Assembly: GCA_945878995.1 (NCBI GenBank)
Contig: CAMCUN010000017.1
Span: forward strand, 1 to 58,273
Direction: 5' to 3'
DNA length: 58,273 nt
DNA from: Polaromonas sp. YR568
GTDB lineage: Bacteria > Pseudomonadota > Gammaproteobacteria > Burkholderiales > Burkholderiaceae_C
Part shown: positions 26,304 to 34,795 of the stretch, one piece after another
Numbering within the stretch: the stretch's first letter is position 1
How the letters are laid out: each line of letters starts with the position of its first letter
The notes under the pieces: model-generated
The model's input: the letters and a program-made list of their open reading frames with translations, nothing else
The model's database searches: none
Told to the model about the DNA's origin: nothing
Made by a program: the position numbers and the translations under genes

Positions 26304-27581
26304 TCAAGGCCCCATGCCAGCCCCGCTGTACGCCAGTCCAGACGCCACCCCTCCAAACAAATCCCCCTCCACCATGGCCACCCCCGCAAACTCCACCTGC
26401 AGGGCGCGCTGAAACGGCCGCAGGGCCGATGAGCCGCCGGTGAGGTAAATCGCGTCGAGCTCGCCATCGCGCAGGCCCGCACGCTGCACGCAGTCGCGAG
26501 CGCAGGCCACGGTGCGGGCCAGCAAGGCGGCCAAGTGGCCTTGCAGGTCGGCCGTCTGCAGCGGTGCATGCAGACCCGCCTCGACGATGGACAAATCGAT
26601 GGCCGTGCTCCGGTCTTGCTGGGAGCAGCGGATCTTGGCCTGCTCCACCTCGTGGGCCATGTGGTGACCGTGGCGGTGTTCTAGCACGGCCATCAGGCGC
26701 GCGTGCAACTGCACATCGGCGTAATTCACGCGCAGCGCTTGGGCTTGGCTGATGGCGCGGGGCTGGTACTGCCACTGAATCAAGTGCCAGGTGGCGAGGT
26801 CAAAGAACACGCGGCTGGGCACCTCGCGCTGCTGCGGCCCCTGGTGGCGAAAGCCCAGCAGGGGCATGACCTGCTCCAAGCTGAGCTTTTGGTCAAAGTC
26901 TGTGCCGCCTATGTGCACGCCGCTGGTGGCCAGCACATCGGCACTGCGGTCGGCCTGCGCCATGCGCTGCGGGCCCAAGCGCACCACCGTGAAGTCTGAG
27001 GTGCCGCCGCCCAGGTCCACCACCAGCACCAGGCTTTCACGGGCCAGGCGCCGCTCGTGGTCCAGGGCGGCAGCCATGGGCTCGAGCTGAAACGACACCT
27101 GCTCAAAGCCCACCGCCAGCGCGGCCTCGTGCAGCGAGCGCTGGGCCAGCGCGTCGCGCTCGGGATCGTCGTCCACAAAGTGCACAGGCCGGCCCATCAC
27201 CACGCGGGTGGGGGCGGCGCCCAGGGCACGGGCGGCACGCTGGCGCAGCTCGGCCAAAAAGGTGGCGATGATGTCTTGGTAGCTGATTTGCTGGTGGTTG
27301 ACCTCGGTTTTCTCCAGCAGCAGCGGGCTGCCCAGCAGGCTTTTGAGCGAGCGCATCAGCCGGCCCTCAGTGCCCGCCAGGTACTGCGCCAGCGCGTCGC
27401 GGCCGAAATGCGTGCGGCGCTCTTCGGCGTTGTAGAACACCGCCGTGGGCATAGAGAGTTCTTGTCCCTCCAAGGGCAGCAGGCGCGCCAGCCCGCCGTC
27501 TTGGGCCCAAGAGACGGCTGAATTGGAGGTGCCGAAATCGATGCCCAGCGTGGAAGTGTGGATAGAAGGTATTTTTTCCAT
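26304..27581 (-). CDS. yegD: YegD-like Hsp70-family protein
   Basis: A 425-residue Hsp70-type ATPase lacking the canonical substrate-binding and lid domains of DnaK (about 640 residues). ATP-binding motifs are LGIDFGTSNSAVSW at the N-terminus, VVDLGGGTSDFTVV in the middle and YLTGGSSALRPFQRAL near the C-terminus. These and the length fit E. coli YegD, a putative chaperone of unknown substrate. The start at 27581 begins 11 residues before the phosphate-1 motif; a start at 27629 would add 16 residues. It stands alone between toxin-antitoxin loci. Confidence 0.9.
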   Translation of the reverse strand: MEKIPSIHTSTLGIDFGTSNSAVSWAQDGGLARLLPLEGQELSMPTAVFYNAEERRTHFGRDALAQYLAGTEGRLMRSLKSLLGSPLLLEKTEVNHQQISYQDIIATFLAELRQRAARALGAAPTRVVMGRPVHFVDDDPERDALAQRSLHEAALAVGFEQVSFQLEPMAAALDHERRLARESLVLVVDLGGGTSDFTVVRLGPQRMAQADRSADVLATSGVHIGGTDFDQKLSLEQVMPLLGFRHQGPQQREVPSRVFFDLATWHLIQWQYQPRAISQAQALRVNYADVQLHARLMAVLEHRHGHHMAHEVEQAKIRCSQQDRSTAIDLSIVEAGLHAPLQTADLQGHLAALLARTVACARDCVQRAGLRDGELDAIYLTGGSSALRPFQRALQVEFAGVAMVEGDLFGGVASGLAYSGAGMGP

Positions 27582-27640
27582 AACCCTCAATGCTAGCCCG
27601 GGATGGTGAGGCTTTGAAGGGGTGGCCAACGGGCCGCAGA

Positions 27641-27670
27641 ATCGCCAGCAGGCTGGCTCCTACAAGGGGA
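27641..27670. repeat. single REP-like element
   Basis: ATCGCCAGCAGGCTGGCTCC followed by TACAAGGGGA matches the REP core found at 2.8-3.1 and 14.76-14.90 kb. It lies between the Hsp70 gene start and the end of the preceding toxin-antitoxin pair. Confidence 0.8.
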
Positions 27671-27717
27671 TGAGGGAGTTCGGGTCAATCTGAGGCAGGC
27701 ACGCGCGCAAAGCCCGA

Positions 27718-28332
27718 TCAGCCGGCTGCCAGCACCGAGAACTCTTGCATTTGCCTGAGCAACTCGGGTGAGCGTTCTTGCACGATGTCTTCCTCAATGA
27801 AGCCGAACACAGCGCGCAGCACATCGGTTTTTTTCAAGCCGGTGGATTCTGCAATGGCCGCCAATTGAGCCTGTTGTCGCTCGGGCACTTTCATGGACAA
27901 GCGCTTGCGCACTGGGGATTTCAAGGCCGTTCGCGCTTCCAGTGCTTTGAGCATGCCTGGCAGGGAGCTTCGGTTCAATGCGCCTTGAGCGACGCGGTGA
28001 ATGTAGAAAAGGAGCAAGCCTTTGCGAAGGTGTGCAGGGGCTTGAGGATCAATTTTGTAACAGGCCAGGTCCAGCAACTCCAAGTAGGGCGCAGGAAACA
28101 TGGCCTCCAAAGATTGCGTGGCCTTGGCCCTTGACTTGCTGATGGCAGCCATGGACTGCGCTGGAATTTGAATGGCCTGGTCGCAGACTTGGCACACGCC
28201 CACTAAAACGTCAGCCACCGTCCCTGATCCGTCTGAAAAAGGCATGTCTCGGTAGTCAAACGTGGTGGGGCGCATGGCCTTGCACGATGAACACATGGCC
28301 CGGCTGTGATGACCTTTGCAATAAAAATTCAT
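27718..28332 (-). CDS. putative antitoxin with zinc ribbon and ribbon-helix-helix
   Basis: A 204-residue protein I do not recognise as a named family. The N-terminus has a probable zinc-binding ribbon: C5, H8/H9, C14-x2-C17 and C47-x2-C50; the two CxxC pairs are 29 residues apart, close to the spacing in the MqsA antitoxin. The middle (65-135) is helical. Residues 141-182, opening VRKRLSMKVPERQQAQLAAI and followed by LKKTDVLRAVFGFI, look like a ribbon-helix-helix DNA-binding domain. It follows the small upstream gene by six bases. The layout suggests an antitoxin that binds DNA through its C-terminus rather than through the Xre domain of MqsA. Confidence 0.55.
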   Translation of the reverse strand: MNFYCKGHHSRAMCSSCKAMRPTTFDYRDMPFSDGSGTVADVLVGVCQVCDQAIQIPAQSMAAISKSRAKATQSLEAMFPAPYLELLDLACYKIDPQAPAHLRKGLLLFYIHRVAQGALNRSSLPGMLKALEARTALKSPVRKRLSMKVPERQQAQLAAIAESTGLKKTDVLRAVFGFIEEDIVQERSPELLRQMQEFSVLAAG

Positions 28333-28338
28333 GGGGCT

Positions 28339-28656
28339 TTACCTGTGAACGCTGATGAATACTGTGTCCGGGTCAACGAAATAAAACTTGACGTACCAGC
28401 CACCTAGGGTGTGCACATGCACAGTCACAAGCGGGTCGTCGTGATGGGGTGAGTGGCTCCAGTTTTCGCTTGAACAGCCACTCAAAATTTGAATCAAAGC
28501 GGGCACTGTGACGGCTCCGGTCACGCGCAGGTTTTTGACGTTGATGTTGTTGCGCGCCTCTGCAGAAAAGCTGCCGTTTCTGAGTGCTGTGACCACCTTT
28601 CTTTGAACGATGGCGAAAGTGATGGCTGGCGAGACGGGCAAAGACTTCGATGCCAT
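28339..28656 (-). CDS. putative MqsR-like toxin
   Basis: A 105-residue protein, first gene of a two-gene operon. The size and the ending WYVKFYFVDPDTVFISVH recall the C-terminal strands of MqsR (98 residues), and FAIVQRKVVTALRNGSFSAE recalls its N-terminal helix. In mqsRA the toxin gene also precedes the antitoxin gene. This is a resemblance seen by eye, not a confirmed homology. The start at 28656 has GAGGAG upstream and an inverted repeat TACGA-N6-TCGTA overlapping the ribosome binding site. Confidence 0.5.
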   Translation of the reverse strand: MASKSLPVSPAITFAIVQRKVVTALRNGSFSAEARNNINVKNLRVTGAVTVPALIQILSGCSSENWSHSPHHDDPLVTVHVHTLGGWYVKFYFVDPDTVFISVHR

Positions 28657-28658
28657 TA

Positions 28659-28674
28659 TACGATACTCCTCGTA
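28659..28674. promoter_or_regulatory. candidate operator of the MqsRA-like pair
   Basis: TACGA-N6-TCGTA overlaps the GAGGAG ribosome binding site a few bases upstream of the putative toxin start. Binding here would block both transcription and translation initiation. Confidence 0.42.
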
Positions 28675-28845
28675 AATATAGGGCCATCAAGGTTCCAGAA
28701 ATCCTGCAGCCGGGGTAGACCCAAAGACGCGCCCACAGACCATGAGCTCATCTTCCTAGAGTTGCTCATTGAAAAAGTCAGAGATTTCTCAAGAATTGCA
28801 AAGCATGCCCTTTTCCCCGCCACTGCAAGCGGACTCACCCAGGCG

Positions 28846-28863
28846 GTGTCACTGGGCTGAAAC
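28846..28863 (+). promoter_or_regulatory. possible Pho box before ugpB
   Basis: GTGTCAC-N4-CTGAAAC is a direct repeat with 11-base period, loosely matching the PhoB half-site CTGTCAT. It lies 43 bases before ugpB, and E. coli ugp is a Pho-regulon operon. A nearby inverted repeat AAACAC-N16-GTGTTT (28860-28887) may be another operator. No other gene is seen from 28675 to 28905. Confidence 0.35.
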
Positions 28864-28905
28864 ACAAAAAACCTAGATTAAGTGTTTTAAGCAAAGGATC
28901 GATCC

Positions 28906-30222
28906 ATGCGTTTAAGCAACATCGTGCGCAAAAGTGCGCTGGCCCTGGCCGCGGCCTTGAGCCTGGGGGCGCAGGCCCAGACTGAAATTCAGTGGTGGCA
29001 TTCCATGGGCGGGGCTTTGGGCGAATGGGTCAACGACCAGGCCAAAGACTTCAACAACAGCCAAAGCAATTACAAAGTGGTGCCCACCTTCAAGGGCAGC
29101 TATGACGAGTCCATGACGGCGGCCATTGCCGCCTTCAGGGCGGGCAACGCGCCGCACTTGCTGCAGGTGTTTGAAGTGGGCACGGCCACCATGATGGCCA
29201 GCAAAGGGGCCATCGTGCCGGTGACCAAGGTCATGCAGGACGCGGGGCTGAAGTTTGACCCCAGCGCCTATGTGCCAGCCGTGGCCGGCTACTACACCGC
29301 CCCTAACGGCCAGATGCTGAGCTTTCCCTTCAACAGCTCAACGCCGGTGTTCCACTACAACAAAGACGCCTTCAAGGCTGCGGGCATGGACCCTGAAAAG
29401 CCGCCCACCACTTGGCCCGAGGTGGCGCTGGCTGCAGCCAAGCTCAAGGCCAGTGGCCACAAGTGCCCGTTCACCACCAGCTGGATAAGCTGGACACAGC
29501 TCGAATCCTTTTCGGCCTGGCACAACACCTTGTTTGCCACCAAGAACAACGGCTTTGGCGGCCTGGACACGCGCCTGGCCTTCAACACGCCATTGCATGT
29601 GCGGCACATTGAGAACTTGGCCAACATGGCCAAGAGCGGCTTGTTCATCTACAAGGGCCGGGGCAACGCGGCAGACGCCACCTTCACCTCTGGCGAGTGC
29701 GCCATGACCACCGGCTCTTCGGCGCTGTATGGCAGCGTCATTCGCAACGGCAAGTTTGCCTATGGCATAGGCACACTGCCTTTTTACCCTGACGTGCCAG
29801 GCGCCCCGCAAAACACCGTGATTGGTGGCGCCAGCCTGTGGGTGATGTCCGGCAAAAAGGCCGAGGAATACAAAGGCATCGCCCAGTTTTTTGACCACCT
29901 GTCCAAGCCTGAGGTGGCCGCTGCCAGCCACCAACGCACGGGCTACCTGCCGGTGACCAAGGCCTCTTTTGAGCTGACCGACAAGTCGGGCTTTTACAAA
30001 AAGAACCCGGGCACCGATGTGTCGGTGACACAGATGATCCGCAAAACCACCGACAAGTCGCGTGGCGTGCGCTTGGGCAATTTTGTGCAGATTCGCACCA
30101 TCATTGATGAAGAACTTGAAGGCGTGTGGAGCGGCAAAAAAGCCCCCAAAGAGGCGCTGGACACGGCCATCAAGCGCGGCAACGAGCAGTTGGAGCGCTT
30201 TGAAAAGGCCAACAAGGGCTGA
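28906..30222 (+). CDS. ugpB: glycerol-3-phosphate ABC transporter binding protein
   Basis: A 438-residue periplasmic binding protein. The signal peptide ends near AQA at about residue 25. The mature start TEIQWWHSMGGALGEWVNDQ is the UgpB hallmark. Further family blocks are FNSSTPVFHYNKDAF, GECAMTTGSSALYGS and NTVIGGASLWVM. It captures sn-glycerol-3-phosphate and glycerophosphodiesters as a phosphorus or carbon source. AAAGGA lies about nine bases upstream of the start. It is the first gene of a complete ugpBAECQ operon. Confidence 0.95.
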   Translation: MRLSNIVRKSALALAAALSLGAQAQTEIQWWHSMGGALGEWVNDQAKDFNNSQSNYKVVPTFKGSYDESMTAAIAAFRAGNAPHLLQVFEVGTATMMASKGAIVPVTKVMQDAGLKFDPSAYVPAVAGYYTAPNGQMLSFPFNSSTPVFHYNKDAFKAAGMDPEKPPTTWPEVALAAAKLKASGHKCPFTTSWISWTQLESFSAWHNTLFATKNNGFGGLDTRLAFNTPLHVRHIENLANMAKSGLFIYKGRGNAADATFTSGECAMTTGSSALYGSVIRNGKFAYGIGTLPFYPDVPGAPQNTVIGGASLWVMSGKKAEEYKGIAQFFDHLSKPEVAAASHQRTGYLPVTKASFELTDKSGFYKKNPGTDVSVTQMIRKTTDKSRGVRLGNFVQIRTIIDEELEGVWSGKKAPKEALDTAIKRGNEQLERFEKANKG

Positions 30223-30235
30223 AGGCCCGGCTCAG

Positions 30236-30338
30236 CATTTCCTCCTTCTGGGAGGGGGCCGGGTGAGGGCACGCGTGGCAGCACCGTTTCCTCATGCCTG
30301 CCCCCACCCCTGCTCTCCCCCAAGGGGGGAGGGAGCGA
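30236..30338. repeat. GC-rich palindromic repeat inside the ugp operon
   Basis: A divergent copy of the 127-150 bp repeat family lies between ugpB and ugpA. It retains CACCGTTTCCTCATGCC and the inverted repeat CTCTCCCCC...GGGGGGAGGGAG. It lies within one transcription unit, so its hairpins would be in the mRNA between the abundant binding-protein message and the permease genes. Confidence 0.75.
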
Positions 30339-30349
30339 CATACTGACCC

Positions 30350-31231
30350 ATGGAAAAACGCGTTCGCTTTCGCTCCTCTTGGCTGCCCTGGCTGTTGATC
30401 GCCCCGCAAATGGCGGTGGTGCTGGTTTTTTTCTTTTGGCCAGCGGCCCAGGCCTTGCGTCAAAGCGTGCTGCAGCAAGACGCGTTTGGCACCAGCACCG
30501 AATACGTGGGTCTGGAGAATTTCAGCCGCCTGTGGAACGACAGCAGCTACCTGGCCTCGTTTCAGACCACGGCCGTGTTCTCCCTCTTGGTGGCTGTGAT
30601 GGGCTTGTCGCTGGCGCTGCTGCTGGCCACCATGGCCAACCGGGTGCTGCGCGGCAGCAGCGTGTACCGCACGCTGCTGATTTGGCCCTACGCGGTGGCG
30701 CCTGTGGTGGCGGGGGTGTTGTGGCTGTTCATGTTTGCCTCGCCCATGGGCGTGGTGGCTTGGGCCCTGCAGCAGCTGGGCATGGAATGGAACCACCAGC
30801 TCAATGCCAACCATGCCATGGCACTCATCGTGATGGCGGCGGTGTGGAAGCAAATTTCCTACAATTTTTTGTTCTTTTTGGCGGGGCTGCAGTCCATCCC
30901 CCCCTCATTGCTGGAAGCTGCAGCCATGGACGGCGCCAGGCCCTGGCGGCGCTTTTGGACCATCACTTTCCCGCTGCTCTCGCCGACGGCCTTCTTCTTG
31001 CTGGTCGTCAACGTGGTTTACGCCTTTTTTGACACCTTTGCCATCGTCGATGCCACCACCCATGGCGGTCCGGGCAAAGACACGGCCATCTTGGTCTACA
31101 AGGTGTATTACGACGGCTTCAAAGCGTTGGACATGGGCGCCTCGGCGGCACAGTCTGTGGTGCTCATGGTCATCGTGATCGCGCTCACCGTGGTGCAGTT
31201 CCGGTTTGTCGAAAAGAAAGTGCAGTACTGA
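30350..31231 (+). CDS. ugpA: glycerol-3-phosphate ABC transporter permease UgpA
   Basis: A 293-residue inner-membrane permease with six predicted membrane segments (first at about residues 14-35). The EAA loop that contacts the ATPase is [20 protein letters not shown], and the segment ending [17 protein letters not shown] is typical of UgpA. It forms a heterodimer with UgpE. It follows ugpB after a 127-base gap filled by a repeat and precedes ugpE by two bases. Confidence 0.95.
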   Translation: MEKRVRFRSSWLPWLLIAPQMAVVLVFFFWPAAQALRQSVLQQDAFGTSTEYVGLENFSRLWNDSSYLASFQTTAVFSLLVAVMGLSLALLLATMANRVLRGSSVYRTLLIWPYAVAPVVAGVLWLFMFASPMGVVAWALQQLGMEWNHQLNANHAMALIVMAAVWKQISYNFLFFLAGLQSIPPSLLEAAAMDGARPWRRFWTITFPLLSPTAFFLLVVNVVYAFFDTFAIVDATTHGGPGKDTAILVYKVYYDGFKALDMGASAAQSVVLMVIVIALTVVQFRFVEKKVQY

Positions 31232-31233
31232 GC

Positions 31234-32088
31234 ATGGTTGAAAAGCGCCCTTGGCTGGACGCCGTGTCGCACTTGGTGCTCGTGCTGGGGGTGGCGGTGG
31301 TGGCCTTTCCGATTTACCTCACGCTGGTGGCGTCTACGCAAACGGCCGAGCAGATCAACCAGAGCGTGCCCATGTCGCTGTGGCCAGGTGACCATGGCTG
31401 GGACACCTGGAAGCTGGCCCTGCTGGGCGGCCGCACCTCGGTGGGCAGCACCATTGCGCCTGTGCTGCCCATGCTGCTGACCAGCTTGATCAGTGCGCTG
31501 CTCATCTCGGTGGGCAAGATCAGCATCTCGCTGCTGTCGGCCTTTGCCATTGTGTACTTTCGTTTTCCTTTCAAGCAGCTGGTGTTTTGGATGATTTTTG
31601 TCACACTGATGCTGCCCGTGGAGGTGCGCATCTCGCCCACTTACGAGGTGGTGGCAGGGCTGGGTTTGCTCAACAGTTATGCCGGCCTGACAGTGCCGCT
31701 GATCGCCTCGGCCACCGCCACCTTTTTGTTCAGGCAGTTCTTTTTGTCGGTGCCCGACGAGTTGGTGGAGGCCGCGCGCATGGACGGCGCCGGGCCCATG
31801 CGGTTTTTCCGCGACATCTTGCTGCCACTGTCGGCCACCAACATCGCGGCCATGTTTGTGATTCAGTTCATTTACGGCTGGAACCAGTACCTCTGGCCGC
31901 TGTTGGTGACCACCAATGAAGACATGTACCCCGTGGTGCTGGGCATCAAGCGGCTGATCTCGGGCGAGTCTTGGACCGAATGGAACGTGGTCATGGCGAC
32001 CGCCATGCTGGCCATGCTGCCGCCCGCGCTGGTGGTGATATTGATGCAAAAATGGTTCGTCAAGGGCCTGGTGGACACTGAAAAATAA
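31234..32088 (+). CDS. ugpE: glycerol-3-phosphate ABC transporter permease UgpE
   Basis: A 284-residue permease with six predicted membrane segments. The EAA loop is [20 protein letters not shown]. The C-terminal [20 protein letters not shown] is diagnostic for UgpE. It is the second membrane subunit of the Ugp importer. The stop overlaps the ugpC start by one base (TAATG), indicating translational coupling. Confidence 0.95.
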   Translation: MVEKRPWLDAVSHLVLVLGVAVVAFPIYLTLVASTQTAEQINQSVPMSLWPGDHGWDTWKLALLGGRTSVGSTIAPVLPMLLTSLISALLISVGKISISLLSAFAIVYFRFPFKQLVFWMIFVTLMLPVEVRISPTYEVVAGLGLLNSYAGLTVPLIASATATFLFRQFFLSVPDELVEAARMDGAGPMRFFRDILLPLSATNIAAMFVIQFIYGWNQYLWPLLVTTNEDMYPVVLGIKRLISGESWTEWNVVMATAMLAMLPPALVVILMQKWFVKGLVDTEK

Positions 32089-33098
32089 TGGCTGCGCTCT
32101 GCTTTTCACATCTTCAAAAAACCTATGGCAAAGGCGCCAAGGCCAACACCGTCATTCACGACTTGAGCGCGGACATTGCGCATGGCGAGTTTGTGGTGAT
32201 CGTCGGGCCGTCGGGCTGCGGCAAGTCCACGCTGCTGCGCATGGTGGCAGGGCTTGAAGACATCAGCGCTGGCGAGCTGCGCATAGGCGAGCGCGTGGTC
32301 AATGAGCTCGAACCCGCCGAACGCGACATTGCCATGGTGTTCCAAAACTACGCGCTGTACCCGCACATGAGCGTGTACGAGAACATGGCCTATGGCCTGA
32401 AGATTGCCAAGCTGCCCGAGGCCCAAATTCGCGAGCGGGTTGACAAGGCCGCAGGCATTTTGGAGCTGTCGGCCTTGCTGCAGCGCAAACCACGCGAGCT
32501 CTCCGGCGGCCAACGCCAGCGCGTGGCCATGGGCCGCGCAATCGTGCGCCAGCCGCAGGTGTTTTTGTTTGACGAGCCGCTGTCCAACTTAGACGCCAAG
32601 CTGCGCGCGCAGACCCGGCTTGAAATTCAAAAGCTGCACCGCGAGTTGGGCATCACCAGCTTGTTTGTGACGCACGACCAAGTCGAAGCCATGACGCTGG
32701 CGCAGCGCATGATGGTCATGAACACTGGCCGCGTGGAACAATTTGGCACGCCCGAGCAGGTCTACAAGCACCCGGCCAGCACCTTTGTGGCCAGCTTCAT
32801 GGGCTCGCCCCCCATGAACCTGCTGCGCCACGCGCCGGGCACACCGGCAGGCCGCATCTTGGGCATACGCCCTGAGCACTTGCAACTCACCCCGGGCGAG
32901 GGCTGGAGCTTGCAAGCCGACACCGTGGAACTGCTGGGCGCCGAACGCCTGGTGCATGCGCGGCTGGGCCAAGAAACCCTGACCGTGCGGCTGGACGAAG
33001 CGGTGGCCGCGCCTGTGCCCGGCCAGCACTTCAGTGCCAGCCCCCGGCCTGAATGCGTGCACCACTTTGACCTGGGCACCGGGCTGCGCCTTGCCTGA
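32088..33098 (+). CDS. ugpC: glycerol-3-phosphate ABC transporter ATPase UgpC
   Basis: A 336-residue ATPase of the MalK/UgpC type. Walker A is GPSGCGKST, the Q-loop region [13 protein letters not shown], the signature [14 protein letters not shown] and Walker [12 protein letters not shown], with the H-loop in [11 protein letters not shown]. The C-terminal TOBE-type regulatory domain starts near residue 240. It powers import through UgpAE. Both ends overlap neighbours by one base. Confidence 0.96.
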   Translation: MAALCFSHLQKTYGKGAKANTVIHDLSADIAHGEFVVIVGPSGCGKSTLLRMVAGLEDISAGELRIGERVVNELEPAERDIAMVFQNYALYPHMSVYENMAYGLKIAKLPEAQIRERVDKAAGILELSALLQRKPRELSGGQRQRVAMGRAIVRQPQVFLFDEPLSNLDAKLRAQTRLEIQKLHRELGITSLFVTHDQVEAMTLAQRMMVMNTGRVEQFGTPEQVYKHPASTFVASFMGSPPMNLLRHAPGTPAGRILGIRPEHLQLTPGEGWSLQADTVELLGAERLVHARLGQETLTVRLDEAVAAPVPGQHFSASPRPECVHHFDLGTGLRLA

Positions 33099-33841
33099 TG
33101 ACTGCCTGGCCCTACCCGCGCTGGATCGCCCACCGGGGCGCAGGCCTGCTGGCCCCTGAAAATACCCTGGCCGCTTTTCGCCTGGGTGCGCACCACGGCT
33201 TTCGCATGTTCGAGTGCGACGCCAAGCTCAGTGCCGACGGCGAGGTTTTTTTGCTGCACGACGCCACCTTGGAGCGCACCAGCAACGGGCGCGGCAGCGC
33301 CGGTGACCTGACTTGGGCACAGCTGTCACGGCTGGACGCAGGCAGCTGGCATTCACCGGGCCATGCAGGCGAGCCCCTGCTGCGCTTAGAAGCACTGGCC
33401 CGCTGGTGCCTGGCCCAAGGCCACATGCTGAACATTGAGATCAAGCCCACGCCAGGCACCGAGGCCCGCACCGGGGACGCGGTGGCACGCGAAGCCGCCC
33501 GCCTCTGGGCGGGCGCCGCCACCCCGCCCTTGCTCAGCTCCTTCCAGGCCGAGGCCCTGGCTGCGGCGCGCCTGGCTGCCCCAGAGCTGCCCCGTGCTTT
33601 GCTGCTGCACACATGGACCGACGGCTGCCTCAGCAAAGCGCAGGACCTGGGCTGCGCCGCCATGGTCTGCCACCACCCCCTGTGGGACGCCAGCACCGTG
33701 GCCCAGGTGCACGCCGCAGGCATGCGCTGCTTGAGCTACACCGTCAATGACGAAAAAACGGTGCAAAAGCTTTGGGCGCTGGGCACAGACGGCATCATCA
33801 CCGACCGCGTGGATCTGTTTTATCCGCAGTCGCTGGCGTGA
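33098..33841 (+). CDS. ugpQ: glycerophosphodiester phosphodiesterase UgpQ
   Basis: A 247-residue GDPD-family enzyme, without a signal peptide and so cytoplasmic as in E. coli UgpQ. It hydrolyses imported glycerophosphodiesters to glycerol-3-phosphate and an alcohol. Catalytic blocks are WIAHRGAGLLAPENT, FECDAKLSADGEVFLLHDAT (containing the metal-binding Glu, Asp and His), and MLNIEIKPTPG. It is the last gene of ugpBAECQ; the 162 bases that follow hold no gene and no clear terminator. Confidence 0.94.
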   Translation: MTAWPYPRWIAHRGAGLLAPENTLAAFRLGAHHGFRMFECDAKLSADGEVFLLHDATLERTSNGRGSAGDLTWAQLSRLDAGSWHSPGHAGEPLLRLEALARWCLAQGHMLNIEIKPTPGTEARTGDAVAREAARLWAGAATPPLLSSFQAEALAAARLAAPELPRALLLHTWTDGCLSKAQDLGCAAMVCHHPLWDASTVAQVHAAGMRCLSYTVNDEKTVQKLWALGTDGIITDRVDLFYPQSLA

Positions 33842-34003
33842 GCTCTGTGCGCTGGGCTCTGCCCCGGAAGAACGCCTGAGCGAGGGTGAAAAGAGCGTGG
33901 CCCGCTAAAAAGCAGCTCCGCCAACAAGGCTGGCTGTGAAAGCAGCGGGGAAGTCCCTTGTGAGCAGGGCTCGCATTCATGACGCAGTTTTTGCTGAGTC
34001 AGC

Positions 34004-34795
34004 TCACCTGGCAGACACCGACCTCAAAGCCTCAAAGGCCGGATGACTCCATCCTCCCTGTGGGCGCTGAAACACACCGATTCTGCGAGAAGGCCTCAAG
34101 CCGGCCCGCCACAAATCGATTTGCATCTCTGCCGTCTTGGCGGCCACCGCAATGGTGTCCAACACAAGCGCGCCCTCAATGCTGGTGATGCCTGCGCGGT
34201 GCGCCAGGGTGGACAAGAAGGCAGGGCCAGGAACGATCACGGAGGCACCGTCCCGCACAGCACGTTGGGCCGTGGCAATGAACTTGTCGAGCAAGGGGCC
34301 GGGCTGACCCAAAGAGGTGGCAATTTCTTCTTCTGAGGCCTCCACGATGTAGGGGCCTGGCAGGTAGCGGCGATCCACGCCGTAGCGCACGACCTGCTCG
34401 CCATACACCTCGCAAAAAGCGCTTGAACTGGTCACCACGGCAAATTGCCTGCCCATGGTCATGGCCAAGTGGTAAGCCGCTTCGCTGATACCGATGACCG
34501 GCATGTCAAGGAGGCTGCGACCTTCATACAGTCCGACATCGAGCGTGCAACCGATGACGAAGGCGTCATAGCCCTGTTCCTCGGCGAGCCGCATGTTGTT
34601 GAGGGTCTGCACATTTTGAAAATACCCAAGACCGCGCCAGTTCTCCACGTCACGGACCATCACTTGGATGCCATGGAGTTGAATCTCGGTGTCAGGCCTG
34701 AGAACAGCGCGGCACTGTGCCAGCACCGTGCGGCCGTAGTCGTCCCACACGGGCTCATAGCCGTAGGCGCTGGCACTTTGATACCAAATTTTCAT
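34004..34795 (-). CDS. aspartate/glutamate-racemase-fold protein 1
   Basis: A 263-residue protein of the Asp/Glu/hydantoin racemase superfamily. The first catalytic Cys is present in VIGCTLD (Cys83). The second active-site position reads VPGPAFL, with Gly190 where two-base racemases have the second Cys. That argues against a classical racemase and leaves an isomerase, decarboxylase or lyase-like role. It is the last gene of the nine-gene operon and overlaps the metallo-hydrolase gene by four bases. A paralogue with the same change lies at 40929-41723. Confidence 0.82.
   Translation of the reverse strand: MKIWYQSASAYGYEPVWDDYGRTVLAQCRAVLRPDTEIQLHGIQVMVRDVENWRGLGYFQNVQTLNNMRLAEEQGYDAFVIGCTLDVGLYEGRSLLDMPVIGISEAAYHLAMTMGRQFAVVTSSSAFCEVYGEQVVRYGVDRRYLPGPYIVEASEEEIATSLGQPGPLLDKFIATAQRAVRDGASVIVPGPAFLSTLAHRAGITSIEGALVLDTIAVAAKTAEMQIDLWRAGLRPSRRIGVFQRPQGGWSHPAFEALRSVSAR

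Noticed and set aside
28489..28860. Plus-strand frame of 123 codons before ugpB
   Set aside because: It runs antisense to the putative MqsR-like gene for most of its length and has no ribosome binding site or recognisable domain.
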